Numbered from the stretch's first letter, positions 1 through 9,479 are shown. The stretch: 64,000 bases of DNA from Gammaproteobacteria bacterium (GCA_021647505.1 JAKIUN010000004.1:37118-101117); one strand, 5' to 3'. The notes: generated by a model not told the origin, from the sequence alone. Program-made: numbers and translations.

Positions 1-371
1 TCATCGATAAAAGCGCATAGCACATAACGGCCTGTGTAGGTGACATCATTGGCCAAACCCAGTGCCCTGGCCTTGCCTTCAAAGCCTTTGATTTCGTCCA
101 TGGCCTGCCTGCGCAGACCTTCAACATCGTGATGTGAAACCATGTTGCTTGTGCTACTGGCCAGTTTGAGCAGGGCGGATGCCGTGCCCACCAGCGGGTT
201 GATGCCCGAGCTTGTGAGTGACAGTTGTTCCGGTGCAATGTAAGACGGTGGAGGTGGGGGCGCAGGAGGTGGTGTAGCTGCGCTCGGTATTGCGCTGCGC
301 CCGCCCGGTCGGGGGATAAATACGGTTCTGTCATTGTCGCCCGGATGGTCGGATGAGTCGTCGATGGCCAT
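1..371 (-). CDS. tssL: Type VI secretion protein TssL (DotU family), N-terminal part
   Basis: This is the start of a gene that runs off the left edge of the window; about 123 residues are visible. The first 45 or so residues are a disordered segment with a run of prolines. The DotU family pattern follows: a 'NPLVGTASALLKLAS' segment, a helix ending in 'EIKGFEGKARALG', and 'RYVLCAFIDE' at the edge, all typical of TssL/ImpK before its membrane anchor. In the family TssL is an inner-membrane protein that forms the T6SS membrane complex with TssM and TssJ. It starts 9 bp after tssK ends, so it is the last visible gene of the minus-strand T6SS operon. The part that would show an OmpA-like C-terminus lies outside the window. 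Confidence 0.85.
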   Translation of the reverse strand, partial: MAIDDSSDHPGDNDRTVFIPRPGGRSAIPSAATPPPAPPPPPSYIAPEQLSLTSSGINPLVGTASALLKLASSTSNMVSHHDVEGLRRQAMDEIKGFEGKARALGLANDVTYTGRYVLCAFID

Positions 372-380
372 GCTTGTTAC

Positions 381-1718
381 CTAGGTGCTTCCCTTGATCG
401 CCCAAAGTTCCATTTCCAGACCGGAAAACGTTCCCGATACATGGACAGCAATTGCCCCGGATTTTTCCAGTCCCTGCCAATACTCGCTGCTTCGATCAAG
501 TTCGAAATAGGTATATCCGGCATGGTAGGGAATGTGGCGAGGGGCGACCGGTAGCAGGCGCAAGCCGATGCCGGGCAGCCCGGAATTCACCATCTGACGA
601 ATATAGTCAGAGGGACCGATTTTTACCTGTGCCGGAAATTGGGCCTGCAATGCCTCCTGGCGCAGATTGGCTTTAACCGCCAGAACAAACTGCGCCTGCT
701 TGAACAAGTCGGTATCGGAAACCGTTGCCAGGTGAATGCCGTAATTGCGTTTTTCCAGCGCTACGGCGATGGCGTTTTGTTCCAGCACCAGGGTAAGTGA
801 ACGCCGCAGTTCATCCATCACAGTGGCAAAGCTGTTTTCATGGTCATCCTGTTGATAGGCGGGAAAGGCGGGCGGACGCTTCCCGTCTGCGGTGAATGTT
901 GCCAGTTCTCCGGCGAGTTGGACGGCAGTGCGATAAAAACTCTCTGGATGCAGCCTGGGTAGCTTGTCCAGGTGTTCGATGAGTGGCGTTACACGATTGA
1001 CCAGTTGCAACATCATGAAGTCTGAGATTTCAGCCACTCCGGCACCGATGCCGGATGTCCGGTCAACCAAGGCTTTGCTCCGATGCTTCAACAAACCGAG
1101 CAGCTCAGTGATGAAGCCCTTGAGCTTCGGGCTGGCGGAACAGTCGAGGCAGGGAGGAATAAAGGCCTCGTCGAGGACAACGCCCTTGTCCGGGCGGGTT
1201 TCCTGGATGCGCGCCAAACCAAGACAGGAAAAGTGATCACGCTCTTCATCGGCCAGCATCAAACGCATTTGCAGCTGGCCAACTTGAAGCGGAACGGTTT
1301 TGTCATGGCCGGTCACATTATCGCTCACATCCAGTTCAAACGGGCGATAGCGGGCCAACAGTACATTATTGCCGCTGATGTCGGTTTCGGCCATGCCCTG
1401 GCGGCTCAGGGGTAATGATAGAAATACCGTCTGTTGATGCAGTTCTTCCGGGATACTTAATGGCGGCGGTGGTGGGGCGTCAGCCGGAATATTGAAAGCC
1501 GTGCCATCAGGCATGATGCCCCGGCACGAGCGAATAGAAAACTTCCCCAGCACCAGCAATTCACTATCAATATCCAGGGAGGTGATGCCCCAGCTCCAGG
1601 CTTGCAGGCTTTCACTGCGCGCATCAATCAGGCTTTCAAGATAGCGATCATGTTGTTGAAAATGATGAGGGTGAAGGAAGGTGCCTTCCGACCAGATAAC
1701 CTTGTTACGCCATGACAT
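381..1718 (-). CDS. tssK: Type VI secretion baseplate protein TssK
   Basis: The protein has 445 residues, the usual TssK length. TssK is a trimeric cytoplasmic protein that joins the T6SS baseplate to the TssJLM membrane complex. The family start 'MSWRNKVIWSEGTFLHPHHF' is at position 1718. The longer ORF beginning at 1877 adds about 53 residues that look like translated spacer, so I use 1718. The C-terminus ('YTYFELDRSSEYW', 'GLEMELWAIKG') also matches TssK. It lies between tssJ and tssL in the common TssJ-K-L order. Confidence 0.92.
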   Translation of the reverse strand: MSWRNKVIWSEGTFLHPHHFQQHDRYLESLIDARSESLQAWSWGITSLDIDSELLVLGKFSIRSCRGIMPDGTAFNIPADAPPPPPLSIPEELHQQTVFLSLPLSRQGMAETDISGNNVLLARYRPFELDVSDNVTGHDKTVPLQVGQLQMRLMLADEERDHFSCLGLARIQETRPDKGVVLDEAFIPPCLDCSASPKLKGFITELLGLLKHRSKALVDRTSGIGAGVAEISDFMMLQLVNRVTPLIEHLDKLPRLHPESFYRTAVQLAGELATFTADGKRPPAFPAYQQDDHENSFATVMDELRRSLTLVLEQNAIAVALEKRNYGIHLATVSDTDLFKQAQFVLAVKANLRQEALQAQFPAQVKIGPSDYIRQMVNSGLPGIGLRLLPVAPRHIPYHAGYTYFELDRSSEYWQGLEKSGAIAVHVSGTFSGLEMELWAIKGST

Positions 1719-1786
1719 AGGTCTTTTCCAAATTAGGGGCCGTCCATCAATCACTGACCCAGTAATTGATGGACGGCCCCATTGCC

Positions 1787-2272
1787 TTATTTGTGGTCTA
1801 TTGTGACAGATTGTTTTCCAATCTTTACGATAAATGTGTTGGTCTTGTTCAGTTTCAGTTCTGCCGTGGCACGCCATATGGCCTGATCGATATCACGGAA
1901 TGCCGCCAATACAGCAAAGACGCGGGTATTATCCTGGGGTTTGAACATCAGTTCACGCCCTTCACCCGGTGAAACTTCAAATTCCTGGCGGGCGATCAGA
2001 TCCCCCCCCAGGGTTGCCGCCTCGTCGTCGTAAAGTTGAAAAAACTCTGCACTATTAAAGATATCCGTTGAGGTTAATTCGTAGATACGAACCACAAGCG
2101 GTGAGGGACGGTTGTTGATGTCCGGGTTGATCTCATGTGATGCCAGGATCTGCGCCTTGATTTTGGTGGGGAAAATGGTCGGCAACTTGGAAGCGCAGGC
2201 GGTCAATGCGAGCAGTACGAAGATGCAGCCTAGAAGGCGTATCATGTGGTGAGCGGTTTTGCCCATAATCAT
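1787..2272 (-). CDS. tssJ: Type VI secretion lipoprotein TssJ
   Basis: This is a short lipoprotein of about 161 residues. It has a signal peptide ending in the lipobox 'LTAC', then a small beta-rich domain with 'SPLVVRIYELTSTDIFNSAEFFQLYDDE', which is characteristic of TssJ/VasD/SciN. TssJ sits on the periplasmic face of the outer membrane and anchors TssM. Two starts are possible. One at 2296 overlaps the stop of the upstream FHA gene as TAATG. The other at 2272 has a good AAGGAA ribosome site just before it, and the encoded signal peptide is of normal length, so I prefer 2272. Confidence 0.88.
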   Translation of the reverse strand: MIMGKTAHHMIRLLGCIFVLLALTACASKLPTIFPTKIKAQILASHEINPDINNRPSPLVVRIYELTSTDIFNSAEFFQLYDDEAATLGGDLIARQEFEVSPGEGRELMFKPQDNTRVFAVLAAFRDIDQAIWRATAELKLNKTNTFIVKIGKQSVTIDHK

Positions 2273-2295
2273 AGTTCCTTTCTCTTTTGTTCGCA

Positions 2296-3654
2296 TTATT
2301 TTTTGGCACGCTTAAGCTCTGCGATCTGTTGCTCGTAGGCACTGGCGAATTCATCGCCGAGGAGATGCAAAAAGTCGTTTTCCGCATCGGCCTCGGCTAT
2401 CCGGTAGCGGTGCTTGAATAAATCCCAATACTTGGCCTTTCTAATAAATGGAAGCAGGCCATCAATGGTGGATACGCTCTGGAATTCTTTTTCCACACTT
2501 TCCGGGTCAAAGCGGTGTACCAGGGTGCTCAGTGCGCCCCGCAGGCCGGATAGTGTAGCCATCTGGTGGGCCTGGATGTCGTCAATGGCCTCCTGTACCG
2601 ATTCGATGGGAGGAAGATAGCCTTTTTCTGTTGGGAACAGAAGCTTGGCCAAGGCGCCATTTGCATCAATCGAGAATTTGAAGGGATTGTTCTGCGCCGG
2701 ACGGATGGTCGTGACGCCGAGACGAAATTCACTCTTCAGGCTGGTTCGTGTTTCAAGGATCTGTTTATAGCCTTCACTCATAACACCTAACAGTCTTCCC
2801 GCAGAAGCCATAAATTCATTGATTTCATCCGGCGAGAGCGTGCTTGACTCAAGCCCGGCGCCCTGTAAAAAGGCATTCACAGCTTGATTGCCGGCGGTGG
2901 AGTCGATGGGTGCATCGGGTTTTGCGGCAGGTATTTTTTTCTCCTGCTGGGTTTGGCTTGGCTGGAGCCTGGCTTCTATGGGTTCGCTTATGGGCTCACT
3001 GCTAGACGGAAACGGGACGGACTCCTCCGGGCCGGTTTTTTCCTCAGCCTGGATATCCCAGCCTTCAGGAATTGCCTGTGGTGGTTGGAAAAACTGTTGA
3101 TCTGCCGCACCATGTTCGGCGGCAGTGGCAGGTTTTTCTGCAGCCGATACGGCCAGACTGCTAAAATCAAAATCGTCAAAAAGGTTTTCCGGGCCTGGTT
3201 TCTCCCCATGCATTAAAGATTCGGGTATTGCTGCGTAGGGGGGAGAAATCTCCGGCTGATTTTCTACAGCACCCCAAAGTTTCCCCGGGGGCTCTGCCAC
3301 AAGGCCGGCTTCAGGTCTGGGGATACCGGCTTCCTCCTGGCTCAGTGAAATGCGGCATTCGTATTCACCGATCGTGAGGGTGTCGCCGTCATAGAGCTGG
3401 ACACTGTGTCCCCGGCCAACGGGTTCAGGCGCGTGGTTGATGAAGGTGCCATTGGTACTGTTGTCACTGAGATAATAATGGCCGTTCTCGTAATAAACAG
3501 AGGCATGTTGGTGGGAAACTATTCTGTCAGCATCTGGAAGAACGAAGTCGTTATCAGGGGCACGGCCAATGCTGCAGTCTTCACGGCCTATAGTGATAGT
3601 AAGCTTTTCATGTGTTCGATTTTGATAGCTTGTAACACACAGGACAAGAGTCAT
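2296..3654 (-). CDS. tagH: T6SS-associated FHA-domain protein (TagH/Fha/ImpI)
   Basis: The first ~100 residues form a forkhead-associated phosphothreonine-binding domain with 'IGRAPDNDFVLPD', 'SHQHASV' and 'NSTNGTFIN'. A long proline- and glutamate-rich linker follows. The last ~190 residues form the helical TagH domain found only in T6SS FHA proteins ('LLGVMSEGYKQILETRTSLKSE'). Fha proteins relay the PpkA/PppA threonine phosphorylation signal in T6SS activation; no kinase gene is visible here. The internal ATG at 3654 is better placed after AGGA than the ATG at 3663. It is the first gene of the visible operon, with a ~740-bp gene-free region in front of it. Confidence 0.9.
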   Translation of the reverse strand: MTLVLCVTSYQNRTHEKLTITIGREDCSIGRAPDNDFVLPDADRIVSHQHASVYYENGHYYLSDNSTNGTFINHAPEPVGRGHSVQLYDGDTLTIGEYECRISLSQEEAGIPRPEAGLVAEPPGKLWGAVENQPEISPPYAAIPESLMHGEKPGPENLFDDFDFSSLAVSAAEKPATAAEHGAADQQFFQPPQAIPEGWDIQAEEKTGPEESVPFPSSSEPISEPIEARLQPSQTQQEKKIPAAKPDAPIDSTAGNQAVNAFLQGAGLESSTLSPDEINEFMASAGRLLGVMSEGYKQILETRTSLKSEFRLGVTTIRPAQNNPFKFSIDANGALAKLLFPTEKGYLPPIESVQEAIDDIQAHQMATLSGLRGALSTLVHRFDPESVEKEFQSVSTIDGLLPFIRKAKYWDLFKHRYRIAEADAENDFLHLLGDEFASAYEQQIAELKRAKK

Positions 3655-3663
3655 TGAGTGCAT

Positions 3664-4397
3664 CCTGTTTTACGAAAATAAAAAACCCCTTCGAGTTGAC
3701 TTCCCTATAACTGCCCTGACATCTAGCTTGTTGTTTTTTATGGCATTTGTTCACAATGCTGACAGTATAGGCAAAACAGTCACGATCAGGGGGCTTTGTC
3801 CTTAATTGAGAAAACTTAAAACAATAGCCTACTCTAATCCATCTACCTGAGCAGTGACACTTTCCGTTAAGATTTCGTGAAAACATCCAGAGATGTGCAT
3901 CAAAGAGTAATGATGTTAGGAAACTTGTTGGTTCTTTCTCGGCGTTGAAGCTCTTTTACAAATCGATCATATAGTCAGAGACTAAGCCAGATATAGCGCA
4001 TAAGCAAGTTCCAGTCAGGGAGACGTCACCCTTAAATAAAGGCCTACTTTTATCAGGCGAATGGCGGGGAATCCGATCCAGAGAGATCAAGCGATACCGC
4101 CTGTAGCTGCCTGTTATGAGAAAATATATTCTATTATGCGGGTGGTCATGAGAGACTCCCCATACTGCTTTTCCTGGCGACCGCCTAACCCTTTGTTTTG
4201 ATGGAGCTTTAGCCGCAGTGGCTATAATGACAAGTTGTTTGCGACGGCTAAAGCCGCTCCTGCAACATAATTCCCTCCCCGCCAGCTTGCAGTGGAGTCG
4301 TTGATTGCGCTGTCATAGCGTCGCAGATTCGGGGTGATAGTTAAAGGTACGCCTGCTGTGCACAATACCCCTAAATAAAGACGGTTGAGCGAGCACT
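3664..4397. other. Gene-free divergent region with a REP-like inverted repeat
   Basis: About 730 bp separate the T6SS operon (leftward) from the gldG-like gene (rightward). I see no convincing ORF. The only clear structure is an inverted pair around 4203–4260 (separate entry). Promoters for both operons should lie here, but no site could be assigned with confidence. Confidence 0.5.
4203..4260. repeat. REP-like inverted repeat
   Basis: GGAGCTTTAGCCG (4203–4215) faces CGGCTAAAGCCGCTCC (4245–4260) across a ~30-bp loop. The shape and the 'GGAGCGGCTTTAGCCG' core resemble the REP/BIME elements of gammaproteobacteria. A related GGAGNGGGCCATGCCC version occurs at 39.8, 50.7 and 54.55 kb in this window. 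Confidence 0.6.
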
Positions 4398-5741
4398 ATG
4401 TTTGTCAACGGTAAAACCCGGCGCGCCACGCGCATTCAGAACACCCTGTTTCTAATCCTGTTCCTCGCCCTGGTGGGGATGCTGGCGTGGCTCAGCACGC
4501 GCTACACCTTTACCGCAGATTGGACCACCACGGGCCGCAACACCCTCTCCACCGCCAGCAGCGAGCTGCTCGAACAGCTCGATGATCCGGTCAGCATCAC
4601 CGCCTTCGCCACCGAGGACCAGTCGATACGGCATGCCATCCGTGATCTGTTGGCACGCTATCAGCGCCACAAGCGTGACATCACCCTGGAATTCATCAAC
4701 CCGGATCTGCAACCGGCACGGGTACGCGAGCTGGGTATCCGCGTCAACGGTGAGCTGCTGATCGAGTATCAGGGCCGGCAGGAAAAACTCGCCAGTGTGT
4801 CCGAGCAAAGTATCACCAACGCCTTGCAGCGGCTGGCGCGCAGCGGTGAGCGCTGGCTAGTATTCCTCGAAGGCCACGGCGAACGCAGGCCGCTGGGCGA
4901 GGCTAATCACGACCTCGGTGCCTGGGGTAAGCGCCTGGAGGAGAAGGGTTTCAAGATCCAGTCGTTGAATCTGGCTGCCACTCCGCCCATTCCCGACAAC
5001 ACGGCGGTGCTGGTGCTGGCCGGCCCGCAGACGAACCTGATGCCAGGTGAGGTGGCGCTGATCCAGCAGTTCATTGAGGGTGGAGGTAATCTGCTGTGGC
5101 TTGGCGATCCCGGTGATCTGCACGGTTTGCAGCCGTTGGCCGATGCCCTGGGCGTGCATTTTGTGCCCGGCATCATCGTCGACCCGACCACCCAGGTGCT
5201 GGGCATTTCCGACCCGCGCCTGGCCATCGCCAGCACCTACCCACCCCACCCGGTGACGCGTAATTTCGATGTCATTACCCTGTTTCCGCAGGCTGCTGGC
5301 ATCAAGCACGAGCTGCCCGCCGGTTGGCAGGGGCAGGCCATTCTTGTTTCGGCCGAGCGCAGCTGGTCTGAAACAAGTGAGCTGAGCGGGCAGATCGCCT
5401 TCGACGAAGGGCGGGACACCCTGGGGCCGCTGACTTTCGGCGTGGTGATGAGCCGCGCGCGCGGCGATGCCGGTGAACAGCGTGTGGTGATTATCGGCGA
5501 CGGTGACTTTCTTTCCAATGCTTACCTGGGCAACGGTGGCAATCTCCCCCTGGGCATGAATCTCATCAACTGGCTGGCCCACGATGATCGCTTCATTGAC
5601 ATCCCGGTGAAGGTCGCGCCGGATCGCACCCTGAGCTTTTCTCCACTGGCGCAGGGCGTCATTGGTTTTGGCTGGCTAATACTGTTGCCGCTGGGGCTGG
5701 CAGCGACCGGTGCCGTTATTTGGTGGCGGCGCGGGCGTTGA
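4398..5741 (+). CDS. GldG-like ABC transporter auxiliary protein
   Basis: The protein has 447 residues. It has one membrane segment near residues 15–35, a large extracytoplasmic part and a C-terminal membrane segment near 418–440 followed by a basic tail. The body contains 'VFLEGHGERRPLGEANHDLGAWGKRL' (quoted in part: 'VFLEGHGERRPL') and 'VVIIGDGDFLSNAYLGNGGN', which are typical of GldG/DUF7088 proteins. These normally sit in an operon with an ABC ATPase and a GldF-type permease. Here neither gene is present upstream: 730 bp of gene-free DNA and then the T6SS operon. The DUF4340 partner follows 46 bp downstream. The family is tied to gliding in Bacteroidetes; in gammaproteobacteria the transported substrate is unknown. 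Confidence 0.75.
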   Translation: MFVNGKTRRATRIQNTLFLILFLALVGMLAWLSTRYTFTADWTTTGRNTLSTASSELLEQLDDPVSITAFATEDQSIRHAIRDLLARYQRHKRDITLEFINPDLQPARVRELGIRVNGELLIEYQGRQEKLASVSEQSITNALQRLARSGERWLVFLEGHGERRPLGEANHDLGAWGKRLEEKGFKIQSLNLAATPPIPDNTAVLVLAGPQTNLMPGEVALIQQFIEGGGNLLWLGDPGDLHGLQPLADALGVHFVPGIIVDPTTQVLGISDPRLAIASTYPPHPVTRNFDVITLFPQAAGIKHELPAGWQGQAILVSAERSWSETSELSGQIAFDEGRDTLGPLTFGVVMSRARGDAGEQRVVIIGDGDFLSNAYLGNGGNLPLGMNLINWLAHDDRFIDIPVKVAPDRTLSFSPLAQGVIGFGWLILLPLGLAATGAVIWWRRGR

Positions 5742-5787
5742 TACAGGAGGTTTTGCCACCACTACGCTGAGAAATCGAGAGATAAAT

Positions 5788-6657
5788 ATGAATTCCCGCA
5801 ATCTGCTCAATCTGGCATTGGCTGCGGTGGTGTTCGCGCTGGGTACGCTGATCTGGTTTAGCCAGCAGGCGCCGCCGGCGCCCGAGCCTGAACGGCTGAC
5901 CACGCTCACCGAGGCCGACATCACGCGCATCGAGATCCGCCCCGCACGCCATGCCGATGTGGTGCTGGAACGGCGCGGCAGCGAATGGTGGCTGGTCAAG
6001 CCCCTCACCGCCCGTGCCGACATGGCCCGGGTCGATGCCGCCATCGGCCTTGCCCGCGCGCGCAGTCTGGCCGGCTACGCTACCAGCGCGATGGATGTGC
6101 AACAGGCCGGGTTGGTATCGCCGGATCTGGTGTTGCGTGTCAACGATGTCACCCTGGAGCTCGGCGGTACCGAGCCCCTGCGCGGACAGCGTTTTGTGCG
6201 CCTGGGTGATCGTGTGCACCTGATCGTCGACCGTTACAGCTATCTACTACAGGGTGGGTTGGCCTCACTGGTCAGCCCCCAGCTGTTGCCGACGGGCGCG
6301 CGTCTGCAGGAGATCGTACTGCCGGGGCTGCACCTGTTGCAGCGCAACGGCCTTTGGCAGTTGGCCGATAGTGAGGCCGGCTCTGCCGATGCACTGCAAG
6401 CACTGGTGGACGAATGGCGGCATGCCCACGCCCTGCGCGTCAGTCGCCGTGATGGCGACGAGGACGGTGAGACCATCACCTTGCGCTTGGCCGCCGACGC
6501 ATCACCGGTTTACTTCATTCTCCAGCGCGACGAGGATGAGGTTCTGTTCATCCGTCCGGATCTGGGCCTGGCTTATCATTTCCTGCCGGCCGTCGCCGAA
6601 CGTCTGCTGGCCTTGCCTTCTGTCGAAAGCGTGACTGGCGGAGACACCGATGCCTGA
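5788..6657 (+). CDS. DUF4340 domain protein, partner of the GldG-like protein
   Basis: The protein has 289 residues with an N-terminal membrane anchor ('LLNLALAAVVFALGTLIWF') and an extracytoplasmic domain with the DUF4340 pattern 'ADITRIEI...LERRGSEWWLVKP'. The longer ORF from 5710 overlaps gldG and lacks a ribosome site; the ATG at 5788 is preceded by GAGA and directly gives the signal anchor. DUF4340 proteins almost always follow a GldG gene, as here. The stop overlaps the mutM start by 8 bp, so the two are probably co-transcribed. Confidence 0.75.
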   Translation: MNSRNLLNLALAAVVFALGTLIWFSQQAPPAPEPERLTTLTEADITRIEIRPARHADVVLERRGSEWWLVKPLTARADMARVDAAIGLARARSLAGYATSAMDVQQAGLVSPDLVLRVNDVTLELGGTEPLRGQRFVRLGDRVHLIVDRYSYLLQGGLASLVSPQLLPTGARLQEIVLPGLHLLQRNGLWQLADSEAGSADALQALVDEWRHAHALRVSRRDGDEDGETITLRLAADASPVYFILQRDEDEVLFIRPDLGLAYHFLPAVAERLLALPSVESVTGGDTDA

Positions 6658-7465
6658 ACTGCCGGAGGTCGAAACCACCCGTCGCGGCATCGCGCCGCAC
6701 ATCGAGGGTGAACGGGTGCGTGAGGTGGTGGTACGACAGCCGCGCCTGCGCTGGCCGGTACCGGTGCGGCTGAAGGCAGCACTGTGCGGGCAAACCATCG
6801 ACACGGTACACCGCCGGGGTAAATACTTGTTGTTAAGGTCTGCCACCGGCACGGTGATTCTGCACCTCGGCATGTCCGGCAGTTTGCACGTGGTGGCAGC
6901 CGGGACGCCTGCGGGCAAGCACGATCACGTCGATATCATCTTCACCAATGGTTGCTGCCTGCGCCTGCGTGACCCGCGGCGATTCGGTGCCGTACTGTGG
7001 ACTACGCGTGCGGTGGAGGCTCATAAACTGCTACAGGGACTGGGACCGGAGCCCTTGTCTGATAGCTTCGATACGGATTATTTGTTGACTGCCTCTCGCG
7101 CCCGCCGCGTCAGTATCAAGGCCTTTATCATGGACAGCAAAGTGGTGGTGGGGGTGGGTAACATCTACGCCAGTGAATCGCTGTTCATGGCCGGTATCCA
7201 CCCGAAGACCGCCGCCGGTCGTATTGGAAGGGTACGCTATGAACGGCTGGTTAGGGCGATAAAACAGGTGCTGGACAGAGCCATCGAACAGGGTGGCACG
7301 ACCCTGCGTGATTTCACCAATAGCGAGGGCAAGCCGGGTTATTTCCAGCAACAGCTGCGGGTTTATGGTCGTGCTGGCGAGGCCTGCCTGAGTTGTAACG
7401 GCCGCATCCGCAGTCTGCAGTTAGGGCAGAGGAATACCTTTTATTGCCCACAGTGCCAGCATTGA
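6650..7465 (+). CDS. mutM: Formamidopyrimidine-DNA glycosylase MutM (Fpg)
   Basis: This is a base-excision repair enzyme that removes 8-oxoguanine and other oxidised purines and cuts the abasic site. The protein has 271 residues, the normal length. It begins with the catalytic 'PELPEVE' (Pro2 nucleophile, Glu3) and ends with the DNA-binding zinc finger, where CxxC around residue 246 pairs with 'CPQCQ' at the end. The central 'VVVGVGNIYASESLF' is the family's helix-two-turn-helix signature. It overlaps the DUF4340 gene by 8 bp. Confidence 0.97.
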   Translation: MPELPEVETTRRGIAPHIEGERVREVVVRQPRLRWPVPVRLKAALCGQTIDTVHRRGKYLLLRSATGTVILHLGMSGSLHVVAAGTPAGKHDHVDIIFTNGCCLRLRDPRRFGAVLWTTRAVEAHKLLQGLGPEPLSDSFDTDYLLTASRARRVSIKAFIMDSKVVVGVGNIYASESLFMAGIHPKTAAGRIGRVRYERLVRAIKQVLDRAIEQGGTTLRDFTNSEGKPGYFQQQLRVYGRAGEACLSCNGRIRSLQLGQRNTFYCPQCQH

Positions 7466-7489
7466 TGGATCACTCGTGTAGCGGCGTGC

Positions 7490-7514
7490 AAAAAAAGCCC
7501 GCAGGTGCGGGCTT
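7490..7514 (-). terminator. Rho-independent terminator for the cold-shock gene
   Basis: Read on the minus strand, AAGCCCGC/GCGGGCTT forms an 8-bp GC-rich stem with a 4-base loop followed by seven T residues. It lies about 115 bp past the csp stop codon. Read rightward, there is no T tract, so it would be a poor terminator for mutM. Confidence 0.75.
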
Positions 7515-7629
7515 AGGAGATCGTCGGATTTGGGTCATCGTCACGGGAATGACGGAATATTGGTCGCCCTTCTGGTGTTGTCGACGGCACAACCCATTAT
7601 TTCCGAACTCGACCGACTCCAGGTATGTT

Positions 7630-7836
7630 TTAACAAGGCTGGACGTTGACCGCCGAGAGTCCTTTTTGGCCATTTTCAACCTCAAATGAAACGGTTTGGC
7701 CTTCGGCGAGGCTCTTGAAGCCGGTGCCTGTAATACTGGAATGATGTACGAACACATCCTCCCCACCTTCTTGCGGTTCGATGAATCCAAAACCCTTAGC
7801 GTCATTAAACCACTTGACGGTACCTTGTTGCGCCAT
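7630..7836 (-). CDS. Cold-shock-like protein (CspA family)
   Basis: This is a 68-residue single-stranded nucleic acid-binding protein. '[14 protein letters not shown]' contains RNP1 (KGFGFI) and 'DVFVHHSSI' contains RNP2. The family acts as RNA chaperones. The ORF from 7881 adds 15 glutamine- and asparagine-rich residues. The ATG at 7836 has AAGGAG seven bases upstream and gives the canonical length, so it is the start. A gene-free stretch of about 330 bp lies upstream and may hold a long 5' UTR, as is common for csp genes, though I cannot define one. Which Csp paralogue it is cannot be told. Confidence 0.92.
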   Translation of the reverse strand: MAQQGTVKWFNDAKGFGFIEPQEGGEDVFVHHSSITGTGFKSLAEGQTVSFEVENGQKGLSAVNVQPC

Positions 7837-8165
7837 TTTGCTACTCCTTTGTTGTTGATTGTTGTTTTCTTGACCAGACAAGCGCCTGAATCGGGTGCCG
7901 AAACAGCCTACCCAAGTCCGGCAGGCTCTCAGCAGACAGCGTCAGTGGTACCGATACTGGACTGGCGGGGCACTTTTCGATGCCCCCGCTGACAAGCCCG
8001 GCTGTCTGCAGGCTGCTAAGTATACCTTCCCATTATGAAAAATGTCGCACTTGTCACACTTGTGTGTACTTATCCGCTCAGTAGCAGCCTGCTCAGCTGG
8101 CCGGTTCACTCAACGGCTTCCAGGTAGGCCCTGCGTGGTTTGGCCTGACGCTGCGGTCGTGCAGA
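7837..8165. other. Gene-free spacer upstream of csp
   Basis: About 330 bp between the csp start and the dctM stop. GC-rich imperfect repeats ('GTCCGGCAGGCT' and 'GTCTGCAGGCTGC') are visible. It probably holds the csp promoter and 5' leader. No gene is supported. Confidence 0.4.
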
Positions 8166-9479
8166 TCAGCGGGCGAGCTGATCCATCAATTCCGGCAGCC
8201 AGAGGGCGATCTGCGGGAACAGTATCACCAGGCTCAGTGCCACCAGTTGAATAGCGACAAAGGGCAGGACACCACGGTAAATCTGCTGCATGCGTATTTC
8301 GGGGGGGGCGGCGGCTTTGAGATAGAACAGCGAAAAGCCAAAGGGCGGAGTCAGGAAGGAGGTTTGCAGGTTCAGTGCGATGAGCACCGCAAACCACAGC
8401 GGATCCACGCCCAGGTACATGGCGATGGGGGCGAGGATAGGCACCACGATGAAGCTGATCTCGATGAAGTCGAGGAAGAAACCGAGCACGAAGATGATCA
8501 GCATGCTGACGAGCAGGAAGCCCCACTGACCACCGGGCAAAGAGGTCATTAACTCCAGTACCAGGTCGTCTCCGCCAAGGCCGCGAAAGACCAGGCCGAA
8601 GGCCGTGGCGCCCATCAGAATGAGGAACACCATACTGGTCATGCGCGTGGTACTACGCATGGCCTCGCGCAGATTGTTCAAGTTCAGGCGGCGGTGTATG
8701 GCGGCCAGCAGCATGGCGCCCAGAGCACCCACGGCGGCGGATTCTGTGGGTGAGGCAACGCCGAAGAAGATGGAGCCGAGCACGGCAAAAATGAGTAGCA
8801 GCGGCGGGATCAGGCTCTTGATGACCTGGGGCAGCAGGGGGCCAGCGCCAGCCTTGGGTGTTATCGCTGGGGCCGAGTCCGGCCGCCAGCGCGCCACCAG
8901 CAAAATATAGATAATGAACAGCACGATGAGCAGCCCTCCCGGGATGACAGCCGCCGCAAACAGCTGCCCGACCGGCACGCCGATGATATCGCCGAGCAGG
9001 ATCAAAACGATGCTGGGTGGCACGATCTGCCCCAGGGTACCGGAGGCGGCAATGGTACCGGTGGCCAGCTCAGGCTTGTAGCCGTGACGTAGCATTACCG
9101 GCAGGGCAATCACTGCCATGGTCACCACCGTCGCCCCGACCACGCCGGTGGTGGCGGCCAGCAAGGCGCCGACCAGAACGATAGATATGCCCATGCCGCC
9201 GCGTAGCTGCCCGAACAGGCGACTCATGGTCTCCAGCAGTTCTTCCGCCAGGCCGGATTTCTCCAGTATCACCCCCATGAAGACGAACAACGGCACCGCC
9301 AGCAGGGTGAAGTTGGTCATGATGCCCCAGATACGCAAGGGCAGCAGGGCGAAAAAATCGAGGCCCAGGAGCACGCCGCCGAACAGCAGTGACACCGCGC
9401 CCAGGGTGAAAGCTACCGGGTAGCCCAGCAGGAGCAGGGCCACGGTGGCGGCTAGCATGATTAGCGCCCAGATTTCCAT
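8166..9479 (-). CDS. dctM: TRAP transporter large membrane subunit (DctM-like)
   Basis: The protein has 437 residues and about twelve hydrophobic helices. It shows DctM signatures such as 'GIMTNFTLLAVPLFVFMGVI' and 'ATTGVVGATVVTMAVIALP'. TRAP large subunits form the Na+-coupled translocation path for organic acids delivered by a periplasmic DctP protein. Its start overlaps the dctQ stop as ATGA, giving a tightly coupled QM pair. No DctP gene is next to it, so the substrate cannot be inferred. Confidence 0.93.
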   Translation of the reverse strand: MEIWALIMLAATVALLLLGYPVAFTLGAVSLLFGGVLLGLDFFALLPLRIWGIMTNFTLLAVPLFVFMGVILEKSGLAEELLETMSRLFGQLRGGMGISIVLVGALLAATTGVVGATVVTMAVIALPVMLRHGYKPELATGTIAASGTLGQIVPPSIVLILLGDIIGVPVGQLFAAAVIPGGLLIVLFIIYILLVARWRPDSAPAITPKAGAGPLLPQVIKSLIPPLLLIFAVLGSIFFGVASPTESAAVGALGAMLLAAIHRRLNLNNLREAMRSTTRMTSMVFLILMGATAFGLVFRGLGGDDLVLELMTSLPGGQWGFLLVSMLIIFVLGFFLDFIEISFIVVPILAPIAMYLGVDPLWFAVLIALNLQTSFLTPPFGFSLFYLKAAAPPEIRMQQIYRGVLPFVAIQLVALSLVILFPQIALWLPELMDQLAR

